Below, one piece after another: positions 40,985 through 48,591 of a stretch of 64,000 bases of DNA (position 1 is the stretch's first letter; every line of letters begins with the position of its first letter). The DNA lies in contig DCWN01000003.1 of NCBI GenBank assembly GCA_002328835.1, forward strand, positions 62,895 through 126,894. Reading direction: 5' to 3'. Below the pieces are notes generated by a model. The model saw nothing but the letters and a program-made list of their open reading frames with translations, did not search any database and was not told where the DNA came from. A program made the position numbers and the translations under genes. Source of the DNA: Acidobacteria bacterium UBA2161. Lineage in GTDB: Bacteria; Acidobacteriota; Vicinamibacteria; Vicinamibacterales; UBA823.

Positions 40985-41821
40985 TCAGAGCCCTTCCAGA
41001 AACTCCCGCCAGGCCTCCCAGTAGTCTGCCCCGCCCACGTCGTAGCTGTCGTTGTGACCGGCGCCGCGGATCGTGTGGAACCGCTTCGGCTCAGGCGCCA
41101 GATCGAACAGCGCTCGGCCGTGCGCGATCGGGACAATCTCGTCCCGGTCGCCGTGCAGGACGAACATTCGCGCCGAGACCCGGTCGATCTTCGCCCGGTT
41201 GTCGAACTGTGTTCGGACGAGCGCGGCCGGGACGAGCGGGTAGTGGCGTCGCGCCAGTTCCGGCAGCGAGAGAAACGGCGATTCGAGGACGACGCCACCG
41301 ACCGGTCGATTCACCGCCACGTCGAGGGCCACGGCCGCGCCGATCGAGCGGCCGAAGACGACGACCCGTTGGCTGGCGAACCCGGCGTCGAGTGCGGCCG
41401 CGTACATCGCCAGACCATCCAGATAGAGCCCCGCCTCGTCTGGCGTCCCGCCGCTCAGGCCGTAGCCGCGATAGTCGGCAAGGACGATGTCGAGGCCGAA
41501 GCGCTGGACGAGCCGCTGGGCGTTGTCCAGCCGGTGACTGATGTTGCCGGCGTTGCCGTGGAACCAAACGAGAACCCGGGCGCCGTCACCCCGGATGTGC
41601 CAGCCGTGCAGCTCGACACCGTCGCTGGCGCGCAGCCGCAGCTCGTCGGCGTCGAGGCCGTAGTCAGCGGGCGTCGCCGCCAGTGGCCCAGTCGGGAAGT
41701 AGATGAGGTGACGCTCGAAGATCATCAGCCCGCCCACGACCAGGAGCCAGACCACTGTCACCGTCGCGCCGATCCGGATCGGCGTCCGCCACCATGGGGC
41801 CGTGACCGCCTGCTTGACCAT
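40985..41821 (-). CDS. Alpha/beta hydrolase (ABHD13/BEM46-like), membrane-anchored
   Basis: 278 residues. An N-terminal membrane helix (about 14-34) is followed by an alpha/beta hydrolase domain: oxyanion region WFHGNAGNISHR, nucleophile elbow GRSIGA, acid in HGDRDEIVP, and His in GAGHNDSY. This is the ABHD13/Bem46 subtype; proposed substrates are lipids or acyl-proteins, but the bacterial role is not established. The N-terminal anchor suggests the catalytic domain faces the periplasm. Confidence 0.85.
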   Translation of the reverse strand: MVKQAVTAPWWRTPIRIGATVTVVWLLVVGGLMIFERHLIYFPTGPLAATPADYGLDADELRLRASDGVELHGWHIRGDGARVLVWFHGNAGNISHRLDNAQRLVQRFGLDIVLADYRGYGLSGGTPDEAGLYLDGLAMYAAALDAGFASQRVVVFGRSIGAAVALDVAVNRPVGGVVLESPFLSLPELARRHYPLVPAALVRTQFDNRAKIDRVSARMFVLHGDRDEIVPIAHGRALFDLAPEPKRFHTIRGAGHNDSYDVGGADYWEAWREFLEGL

Positions 41822-41989
41822 CGGACGTGAGGCTCCTACCCTACCGCAGCCCGCAGAGAATCATCGATGCCCGGCCGTCACGGCAGCGGCGAATGGCTGC
41901 TCGGTCGGCACCAACGTCGCAGCGTTGTTCCGCTGAGGCGCCGGCCCGGTTGCGGTCGCCCGGGGGCGCGCGGTACGCTGACTCATCCG

Positions 41990-43120
41990 ATGCGTCTCCT
42001 CCGCCAGCTGACGCTCGCCGTCTTCTTCATCGTCACCGCGAGCGTCGCCTCACCCGCACTCGCCCAGAGAGTCGTCGCCGTCGCCGACATCCACGGCAGC
42101 CTCGACGGCGTGACGGCAATCCTCCAGGCGACCGATCTCGTGGATGCCGACGCGCACTGGACCGGCGGCGACGCGATCTTCGTCCAGACCGGCGACTTCA
42201 CCGACCGCGGCCGCGGGGTGCGCGCCGTCATGGACCTACTGAAGCGGCTCGAGGCCGACGCCGCCGCCGGCGGCGGCCGGGTCGTCGGCCTGCTCGGCAA
42301 TCACGAGGTCATGAACATGATGCGCGACGTCCGCGACGTCACGCCGGAAATCTACGCGACGTTCGCTGACAACCGATCGGCCGGGCGACGACAGGCGGCC
42401 TACGCAGCCTATCGCGACTGGGCGGAGGCTGCCGGCCGCGTCGTGGAGACCGAGACGTCATGGCTGGAGGCGCACCCGCCGGGCTACTTCGCCTATCAGG
42501 AGGCCTTCGAGGCCGACGGCCACTACGGCCAATGGCTACGTGGCAAGTCGGTGGTCGCCCGGGTCGACCGCAGCATCTTTCTGCACGGCGGGATTCATCC
42601 GGCGGTCGAACCGACCGGCCTCGACGCCAGGAACGCCCAGGCCCGAGAGGAGCTGGCCGCGTTCGATCGCGCCAGAACACGGCTGATCGACGCCGGCGCG
42701 ATCCTGCCATTCTCGACGTTCCAGGAGATCCTCGACCTGATCCGTCGCCGAGGCCGGGTCGAGGTCGAACCCGACGTGGCGGAGCTGCTCGAGGCGTTGG
42801 CCGATCTGTCGTCGTGGTCGGTCGTCGACGAGAACGGCCCACTCTGGTTCCGCGGGTTCGCACTCTGGCGGCCAGCCGACGGCGGGCCGCAAATCGCCCG
42901 GCTGCTCGACCGGTACGACGCCGATCGGTTCGTTGTCGGCCATTCGGTGCTCCGCAGCCGGCGGGTGACGCCGCGCTTCGACAACGGCGTCTTTCTCATC
43001 GATACCGGCATGCTGGCCAGCGTCTACGAGGGCAAGCCGTCGGCTCTCGAGATCGAGGGCAGCCGGATCACGGCCGTCTACGTCGGCGAGCGTGAACGGC
43101 TCGTCGTTCCGGAGCTCTGA
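41990..43120 (+). CDS. Exported calcineurin-like metallophosphoesterase
   Basis: 376 residues with a signal peptide (cleavage after ASPALAQ, near residue 26). The mature domain has the metallophosphoesterase motifs: VAVADIHGS, QTGDFTDRG, GLLGNHEVM, a His in FLHGGIHP and a late VVGHSV. These residues bind two metals. The arrangement resembles Shewanella-like (bacterial PPP) protein phosphatases, which are periplasmic, so a protein phosphatase role is plausible but unproven. ATG 41990 gives the signal peptide; the ORF is open further upstream without coding character. Confidence 0.85.
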   Translation: MRLLRQLTLAVFFIVTASVASPALAQRVVAVADIHGSLDGVTAILQATDLVDADAHWTGGDAIFVQTGDFTDRGRGVRAVMDLLKRLEADAAAGGGRVVGLLGNHEVMNMMRDVRDVTPEIYATFADNRSAGRRQAAYAAYRDWAEAAGRVVETETSWLEAHPPGYFAYQEAFEADGHYGQWLRGKSVVARVDRSIFLHGGIHPAVEPTGLDARNAQAREELAAFDRARTRLIDAGAILPFSTFQEILDLIRRRGRVEVEPDVAELLEALADLSSWSVVDENGPLWFRGFALWRPADGGPQIARLLDRYDADRFVVGHSVLRSRRVTPRFDNGVFLIDTGMLASVYEGKPSALEIEGSRITAVYVGERERLVVPEL

Positions 43121-43146
43121 ACACGGACCTCGCCCCCTCACCCCCT

Positions 43147-43163
43147 TCTCCCCTACGGGGAGA
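43147..43163. terminator. Bidirectional hairpin containing a stop codon
   Basis: TCTCCCC-TAC-GGGGAGA, a perfect 7-bp stem with a 3-base loop, lies between two convergent genes. The minus-strand gene's TAG stop occupies the end of the stem and the loop (43153-43155). The surrounding CCCCTCACCCCCTTC text is of a type seen as dispersed GC-rich elements in many bacteria. Confidence 0.5.
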
Positions 43164-43887
43164 GGGAACTCTGAATTGCCTTGCGCCTCTTCCGATCCAA
43201 CACGACCGACACACCGACGTAGTACGCCGGAAAGATCATCGACCAGCGCGCGACCGCACTCGGTCCCCCGTCGAACTCCCACGCCGCCACGAGCATCGCG
43301 ACCGCCCAGATCGTCCCCCCGACGAGCGTCACACCACGCAATGTCGGCGTCCGCGACGGATAGACGAAGCCGACCGGCGCGAACACGAGGACGACCAAGC
43401 CCCCGACGATCACGCCATTGACCGTCGGCATCATCCCGAGCGTGTAGAGGTAGAACGCTACGATGTTCCAGTACGACGGAAAGCCTCGAAAGAAATGGTC
43501 CGAGGTCTTCGCATCCTTGTGGCTGAAGCCGTAGGCGCTCGCGAGTAGCATCCCGACGCCCAGGGGCAGCCCCCATCCCGAGGGCACAACCGCGTCGAGC
43601 GAGACGACCCAGGCCGGCACGAAGACGAACGTCAGGTAGTCGGCGAGGTTGTCGAGAAGCGTCCCGTCAAAGCGCGGCGTCCGCTCCTTCACCCGGACCC
43701 AGCGCGCCAGCGCGCCGTCGGTCGAATCGATCGCTACGGCGGCCCAGAGCCAGAGGAAGCCTTTCCGCGGATCGCCGTCGATGAACGCCTGGAGTGCCAG
43801 GAGCGCGACGACGGCGGTGGCCGCCGTGTAGAGATGCACCGCCCAGGCCGCTGCGACCGCCGCCCGCGAGTTCGACCCGTTCGCCAT
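43153..43887 (-). CDS. CDP-alcohol phosphatidyltransferase, phosphatidylcholine-synthase-like
   Basis: 244 residues with about seven membrane helices. The CDP-alcohol motif appears as DSTDGALARWVRVKER followed by FDGTLLDNLADYL, giving the D-G-A-R...G...D...D pattern for two metal ions. The text around it is closest to bacterial phosphatidylcholine synthase (Pcs), which joins choline directly to CDP-diacylglycerol; a different alcohol acceptor cannot be excluded. Its ATG overlaps the stop of the polysaccharide deacetylase gene (ATGA), so translation is coupled. Confidence 0.75.
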   Translation of the reverse strand: MANGSNSRAAVAAAWAVHLYTAATAVVALLALQAFIDGDPRKGFLWLWAAVAIDSTDGALARWVRVKERTPRFDGTLLDNLADYLTFVFVPAWVVSLDAVVPSGWGLPLGVGMLLASAYGFSHKDAKTSDHFFRGFPSYWNIVAFYLYTLGMMPTVNGVIVGGLVVLVFAPVGFVYPSRTPTLRGVTLVGGTIWAVAMLVAAWEFDGGPSAVARWSMIFPAYYVGVSVVLDRKRRKAIQSSLSP

Positions 43888-44483
43888 CAGCAGATCGTCC
43901 CCAGCGTGAAGCCGCGCTCCCGCAGCGCGGGCACCAGGAGCGCCGTCGCATCGACGGCGTACCGGCGGTCGGCGCGGGGATCCTCATGGTGGCCGTCGTG
44001 GATGATGATGATGTCGCCGTCGGAGGCCTTGCCGGCGAGACGCCGCGCCAGCCCTTCGGGCTCTCGGGCCTGGAACCAGTTCCAGTCCCAGAGCCCCCAG
44101 CCCCAGCCAACCAGCACGTAGTCGATTCGCATCAGCCCCTCGAACATCTGGCCGCTCCGCCATCCGCCGTGCGGCCGGAAGGCGCGACACGGCGGCGCGC
44201 CGCCCAGTTCCTCGATCAGCGCCGCCGACGCCGTGACTGTCTCGACCAGCGCGTCGGGTGACTGCCAGATCAGCCCGGTCGTATGCGAATGGACGCCGAT
44301 CGCATGGCCCTCGTCGAGGATCCGTTGGACGATCGGCGCCGTCTCGTCGTTGAGATGACGGGGGATGAGGAAGAACGTCGCACGCGCGTCTAGGTCGGCC
44401 AGGCCGTCGAGCAGGAACGGAAACGGCGCCGTATGGGCGAAGACCATGACCGCCATCGCGACGGCAGCAAAGAGGAACAGCAT
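43887..44483 (-). CDS. Polysaccharide-deacetylase-like protein with defective first motif
   Basis: 198 residues of NodB-homology fold: RATFFLIP, the histidine block GVHSHTTG (motif 2, HSxxH-like), FRPHGGW (motif 3) and IIIIHDGHHED. The catalytic TFDD of motif 1, expected just before PFPFLLDGLADLDARATFF, is replaced by residues without an Asp pair. The protein is therefore either inactive, an unusual variant, or mis-assembled at its N-terminus. ATG 44483 is assigned with GGGAGAG upstream. It is translationally coupled to the Pcs-like gene and divergent from the isoaspartyl methyltransferase gene (66 bases). Confidence 0.65.
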   Translation of the reverse strand: MLFLFAAVAMAVMVFAHTAPFPFLLDGLADLDARATFFLIPRHLNDETAPIVQRILDEGHAIGVHSHTTGLIWQSPDALVETVTASAALIEELGGAPPCRAFRPHGGWRSGQMFEGLMRIDYVLVGWGWGLWDWNWFQAREPEGLARRLAGKASDGDIIIIHDGHHEDPRADRRYAVDATALLVPALRERGFTLGTIC

Positions 44484-44549
44484 GCGGGTCGGGCTCTCTC
44501 CCGCGTAGAATACCCGAGCGACGTCCCACACCACCGCAGGAGGCCGTAC

Positions 44550-45329
44550 ATGCCGAGAGCGCGTCCTCGATCGCCCGACCGGCTCCTCTTCCTTGCGATC
44601 CTCGCGATGCCCGTGATCGTCACGGCCTGCGCCGCCGGCGGGGCGTCCGGCACCGCCGCTCCGCCGCCGGGCGCCGACGCCCAACCTGACTGGGACGCCC
44701 AGCGCGCACGGATGGTCGAGACGCAGCTGCGGGGGCGCGACATCGCCGACCCGACCGTCCTCGACGCGATGCGGCGCGTACCGCGGCACCTCCTGGTCCC
44801 CGAGGCGGTCCGGGAGTTGGCCTACAACGATCACCCGGTGCCGATCGGCTACGAGCAGACGATCTCGCAACCCTACATCGTCGCCTACATGACACAGCTC
44901 CTGGATCTACCGCCGAACGCGAGGGTGCTCGAGATCGGCACCGGCTCCGGCTACCAGGCGGCGGTCCTCTCCGAGATCGCGGCCGAGGTCTACACGATCG
45001 AGATCGTCGAGGAACTCGCCGCGCGCGCTGCAGCCGATCTGACGGCGCTCGGCTACGACAACGTGACGGCGAAGGCCGGCGACGGCTACGTCGGCTGGCC
45101 GGAGCAGGCGCCGTTCGACGGCATCATGGTGACCGCCGCACCCGACCACGTCCCGCAGCCGCTCGTCGATCAACTCGCCGTTGGCGCCCGGCTCGTCCTG
45201 CCCGTCGGGCGCGATTTCCAGGTGATGACGGTGATCACGCGGACCGCGGCCGGCGTCACCGAGGAACAGACGATCCCGGTCCGGTTCGTCCCGATGACCG
45301 GTCGGGCGCGCGTGCCAGGGGACGACTAG
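44550..45329 (+). CDS. pcm: Protein-L-isoaspartate O-methyltransferase, lipoprotein form
   Basis: 259 residues. A signal sequence with lipobox VTAC (Cys27) and a short Ala/Pro linker precede a complete PIMT domain: RHLLVPEAVRELAYNDHPVPIGYEQTIS in the substrate part (given here in pieces: RHLLVPE, YNDHPVPIG, QTISQPYIVAYM), SAM motif VLEIGTGSGYQAAVL, and GDGYVGWPEQAPFD. PIMTs repair isoaspartyl damage with SAM and are normally cytoplasmic. A lipidated copy is odd, since SAM is absent from the periplasm. AGGAGG six bases before ATG 44550 strongly supports the start that includes the signal. Confidence 0.85.
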   Translation: MPRARPRSPDRLLFLAILAMPVIVTACAAGGASGTAAPPPGADAQPDWDAQRARMVETQLRGRDIADPTVLDAMRRVPRHLLVPEAVRELAYNDHPVPIGYEQTISQPYIVAYMTQLLDLPPNARVLEIGTGSGYQAAVLSEIAAEVYTIEIVEELAARAAADLTALGYDNVTAKAGDGYVGWPEQAPFDGIMVTAAPDHVPQPLVDQLAVGARLVLPVGRDFQVMTVITRTAAGVTEEQTIPVRFVPMTGRARVPGDD

Positions 45330-45331
45330 CG

Positions 45332-45388
45332 CTACCCCGCCTCGCCTCGCCTGGCATCGCTTGTGCCCTATTTCACGATGCGGGGTAG
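45332..45388 (+). repeat. Inverted repeat downstream of pcm
   Basis: CTACCCCGC at 45332-45340 and its exact complement GCGGGGTAG at 45380-45388 flank a 39-base loop. The element lies right after the pcm stop and about 105 bases before the CBS gene. It could end pcm transcription or form part of the leader of the CBS gene. The rest of the 163-base gap holds nothing recognisable. Confidence 0.4.
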
Positions 45389-45492
45389 GGTCGCCACCTT
45401 CTGCTACCATCGGCTCACCAACCGGATCCGACCGTCGGTGCAAGGGCTCTTGCGGGGCTCTCTCAAGCCCTGCCATTGCGAGGAGGTGTTCG

Positions 45493-45987
45493 ATGCCGAA
45501 CCGCACCGCAGCCGACATCATGATGACGAAGGTCGTGACGCTCGCACCCGGCGACGACATTTACGCCGCGATGCGGACGCTCCTGAAGAAGAAGATCTCC
45601 GGCGCGCCCGTCGTGGACGAAGCCGGGACCGTCGTCGGCGTTCTCTCCGAGAAGGACTGCCTGAAGGTCCTGACCGCCGTCGCGTTCGAGGGTGTTCCCG
45701 GCGGCACCGTCGCCACCTACATGACCGGGAAGGTCGACGCCGTCGACCCGTCGACGAGCGTCTACGACCTGGTCACCCGCTTCATCCAGAACCACTACCG
45801 CCGCCTGCCCGTCACCGACAGTGACGGCCGGCTGCTCGGTCAGGTCTCCCGACGCGACGTGCTCGCCGTCATCGAGTCGATGGAGGACAACTCGTTCCTC
45901 TACGGCACGGAGGATCATCACCTCCGACTCGGAACCGACGAAGAGCTGGGCGTCGACTCCGCAATGAGGCGGGCAAGGGATCGGTAG
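45493..45987 (+). CDS. Tandem CBS domain protein
   Basis: 164 residues forming a CBS pair: first domain about 8-65 (ADIMMTKVVTLAPGDD, then ISGAPVVDEAG and GVLSEKDCL), second about 75-140 (MTGKVDAVDPSTS, YRRLPVTDSDGRLLG, RRDVL). Stand-alone CBS pairs bind adenine nucleotides and act as energy sensors on partner proteins. The start is unambiguous: a perfect AGGAGGTG lies four bases before ATG 45493. No obvious partner is adjacent. Confidence 0.9.
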   Translation: MPNRTAADIMMTKVVTLAPGDDIYAAMRTLLKKKISGAPVVDEAGTVVGVLSEKDCLKVLTAVAFEGVPGGTVATYMTGKVDAVDPSTSVYDLVTRFIQNHYRRLPVTDSDGRLLGQVSRRDVLAVIESMEDNSFLYGTEDHHLRLGTDEELGVDSAMRRARDR

Positions 45988-46000
45988 GGAGCTCAGGCGC

Positions 46001-46810
46001 TCAGACGATCCGTTCCGGGTGGGAGTAGATGTTGTACCCGCCGTCACGGACGAAGCCGAGCAGCGTGATCCCCGACTCGTCGGCCAGTTCGATCGCAAGC
46101 GTCGACGGCGCGGAGACGGCGGCGACGACCGGGACGCCGGCCAGGAGCGCCTTCTGAATGATTTCGAACGACGCGCGGCCCGAGACGGCCAGGCCGTAGG
46201 AGCTGAGCGGCAAGCGCTCGAGCAGCAGCATCCGACCGACGACCTTGTCGACCGCGTTGTGGCGCCCCACGTCCTCCGCGACGTCGAGCAGGACACCCGC
46301 CGCGTCGAATAGGCCGGCGGCGTGCATGCCGCCTGTCCGATCGAAGGCCGCCTGCGCGAAGCGGAGGCGGTTGGGCCACTCGAGCACCGCCTCGCCCGTC
46401 ACCTGCCCTCCGCCGTCGATCGCCGGGACCGCGGCCTCCAGCGAATCGAGGGTCACCCGGCCGCAGAGCCCGCACGACGAACTGGTCACGACGTGCCGCC
46501 GCTCCCGGATCCGATCGGCGGGCGGCTCGCCATGGAGCGTCACATCGACGATGTTCTTGAGATCGGGCGTCTCGGAGTCGGTACAGTGGCGGATGAGGTC
46601 GATCTCGTCGACGCCGCGAACGATCTGCTCCGACAGGAGGAACCCGGCGGCGAGATCGTGATCGCGGCCGGGCGTCCGCATGATGACGGCGAACGCCTCG
46701 CCGTGGATCCGCACCTCCATCGGCTCCTCGGTCGCCGCGTGATCTTGGAGGGTATCGCGGACGCCGTCCCTGACCCGGGTCACGTCGACCGCGCGCGAAC
46801 TCTCGGTCAT
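46001..46810 (-). CDS. fdhD: Formate dehydrogenase accessory sulfurtransferase
   Basis: 269 residues. FdhD moves sulfur from IscS to the molybdenum cofactor of formate dehydrogenases. The sulfur-carrying pair is in SSCGLCG, and conserved blocks GFLLSEQI, DRTGGMHAAGLF, EDVGRHNAVDKV and SGRASFEI are all present. The ATG at 46810 overlaps the preceding stop (ATGA). No formate dehydrogenase structural gene is in the window; the molybdopterin subunit at 54290 is the only candidate client nearby. Confidence 0.93.
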   Translation of the reverse strand: MTESSRAVDVTRVRDGVRDTLQDHAATEEPMEVRIHGEAFAVIMRTPGRDHDLAAGFLLSEQIVRGVDEIDLIRHCTDSETPDLKNIVDVTLHGEPPADRIRERRHVVTSSSCGLCGRVTLDSLEAAVPAIDGGGQVTGEAVLEWPNRLRFAQAAFDRTGGMHAAGLFDAAGVLLDVAEDVGRHNAVDKVVGRMLLLERLPLSSYGLAVSGRASFEIIQKALLAGVPVVAAVSAPSTLAIELADESGITLLGFVRDGGYNIYSHPERIV

Positions 46811-47226
46811 CGCTCTCCGACGATCTGGATGACGACTTCGCGTGAACGCGGTCCGGTGTCGAGTTCGACGAGCGTCAACTGTTGCCAGGTGCCGAGAGTG
46901 AGGGCACGGTCGACGACGGGAATCGTCACCGATGGACCGAGGATCGCCGCCCGAACGTGGCTCGACCCGTTGTCGTCGCCCCAGCGGAGATGATGCTGGT
47001 ACTCGACGTTCCTGGGCGCAATCTGCTCGCACGCTCGGCCCAGATCGGCGACGACGCCGGGCTCGAATTCCAGCGTCGTCACCGCCGCGGTCGACCCGAC
47101 GACGCAGACCGTGGCCGTGCCGTTAGCGAGTCCCGATTCGGCGACCGCAGCCGTGACCGCCCGCGTGAGATCGTGCGCGTCGCCCTGCCCGGCGGTCTCC
47201 AGCTGATGCCGGACGGTGACGACCAC
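46807..47226 (-). CDS. YjbQ/UPF0047 family protein
   Basis: 139 residues of the YjbQ family, called secondary thiamine-phosphate synthase because members can replace ThiE weakly in vitro. The conserved NVEYQHHLRWGDDNGSSH segment (histidines around residues 77-92) and GTWQQLTLVELDTGPRSREV ending are present. The true role is uncertain. It lies upstream of fdhD with a four-base overlap and 11 bases after the triple-RidA gene. Confidence 0.9.
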   Translation of the reverse strand: MVVTVRHQLETAGQGDAHDLTRAVTAAVAESGLANGTATVCVVGSTAAVTTLEFEPGVVADLGRACEQIAPRNVEYQHHLRWGDDNGSSHVRAAILGPSVTIPVVDRALTLGTWQQLTLVELDTGPRSREVVIQIVGER

Positions 47227-47237
47227 GTGCGCTCCGG

Positions 47238-48428
47238 CTACCTCACCGCCGTGAACATGATCTCGACCCGCCCGTCGCCGCTCATCAGGCCGGTGCCGAT
47301 CGCCGCGCGCGTCGGGGCATCAACGGTGATCACCTCGCGATAGGCGGTATTCATCTCGCCCCACTCGCTCATGTCGGTGAGATAGACAATCCCCTGAACC
47401 AGATCCTCGACGCCGAACCCGGCCACCTCGAGCGTCCGGCCAATCGTCGCCAGCGTCTGACGGGACTGCGCCTCGGTGCTGTTCCGCGTCTCGTCGTTCA
47501 CGCCGAGCATGCCCGAGAGATACAGCCGGTTCCCCACCCGCACGCCCTGGCTCAACGTCGAGCTCAAGCGTCCCGGCGTCCCGTCGGCGTTGGGCCGTGT
47601 GATCCGCTCCTTGTCACCGGCGACGGCGACCATCGTGATCTCGAGGTTGAGCCCGGGCCCCATCAGATCGGCTCGCACCGTCGCCCGCGCGGGCGGAATC
47701 TCGGAGAAGTGCTCGCTGTAGGCGGAGTTCATGTCGCGGAACAGCGCCGTGTCGGTGATGAAGACCCGCGACTGGACGACGTCGTCCAGCGTCATGTCGG
47801 CCAGGGCGAGAATCTGCCGCGCGTTCTCGAAGATGGCGCGGGTCTCTCCCTGGATGCCGCCGTCCGCGGTCGAGCCGTCGGCGTAGTTCCGGCCGAGCAG
47901 CCCGGGGAGAAAGACCGTGTCACCCGACTTGATGCCGTAGCTGTACGGCGCGGTGTCGGGCCAGCCGTCTGGCCGGAGGACGGTGCGCTCGGCGCCGTTC
48001 CGGATCGCGATCAGCGAGATCTCGACCAACCCGCCCTCGCGCGCCAGATCGGTCCGGACGGTCGTTCGCACCGGCGGGTCGGTCGGGAAGTACTCGCGGA
48101 AGACGCCGTTCATCCCCTGGAAGTTTGCCGGGTCGGTCAGATAGACCGTGGCCGACGCGACGCGGTCGTAGCCGACACCGGCCAGCTCAAGCACCTCGCC
48201 GAGGTTGTCGAGAACGCCGCGCGTCTGCGCGTCGATGTCATCGCCGCCGGCCAGGCTACCCGACAGGTAGATGAAGTCCCCGGCCGCCACCGCGGGGCTG
48301 AGAAACCCGTTCGGCGACTGGCCCGGGCGCCGGATGACGCGCTTGCCCTGGGCCGCCGCGCTCCCGGCCATGAAAACCAGCAGGAGGCAGACACCGATAC
48401 CGACGACTGTCAAGTTCTTGATGCGCAT
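47238..48428 (-). CDS. Exported protein with three tandem RidA domains
   Basis: 396 residues. A signal peptide (cleavage after SAAAQ near residue 27) is followed by three complete YjgF/RidA folds at about 35-150, 160-270 and 285-396, each with an FIYLSG/VFLPG/LYLSG first strand and a closing VEISLIA/LEITMVA/VEIMFTA strand. RidA proteins trim reactive enamines as trimers in the cytosol. Here the trimer may be built within one chain and placed in the periplasm. The catalytic Arg is seen in the first two repeats (VRTDL, VRADL) but is replaced in the third (IGTGL). AAGGGAAG precedes ATG 48428. Confidence 0.85.
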   Translation of the reverse strand: MRIKNLTVVGIGVCLLLVFMAGSAAAQGKRVIRRPGQSPNGFLSPAVAAGDFIYLSGSLAGGDDIDAQTRGVLDNLGEVLELAGVGYDRVASATVYLTDPANFQGMNGVFREYFPTDPPVRTTVRTDLAREGGLVEISLIAIRNGAERTVLRPDGWPDTAPYSYGIKSGDTVFLPGLLGRNYADGSTADGGIQGETRAIFENARQILALADMTLDDVVQSRVFITDTALFRDMNSAYSEHFSEIPPARATVRADLMGPGLNLEITMVAVAGDKERITRPNADGTPGRLSSTLSQGVRVGNRLYLSGMLGVNDETRNSTEAQSRQTLATIGRTLEVAGFGVEDLVQGIVYLTDMSEWGEMNTAYREVITVDAPTRAAIGTGLMSGDGRVEIMFTAVR

Positions 48429-48591
48429 GGGCTTCCCTTTCAGACGCGGGCGCGCCGACCGGACTCGGCGGGCGGGCGGGCCGCGGACGGATATTCTACT
48501 GGACCTTCGAATCTAGGGGAATGACGCAGCCACTACAGCCGGCGCCCACTGGCCCGCGCGGATCTACTCCGACGGTCGTCTGCTCCAGGAC

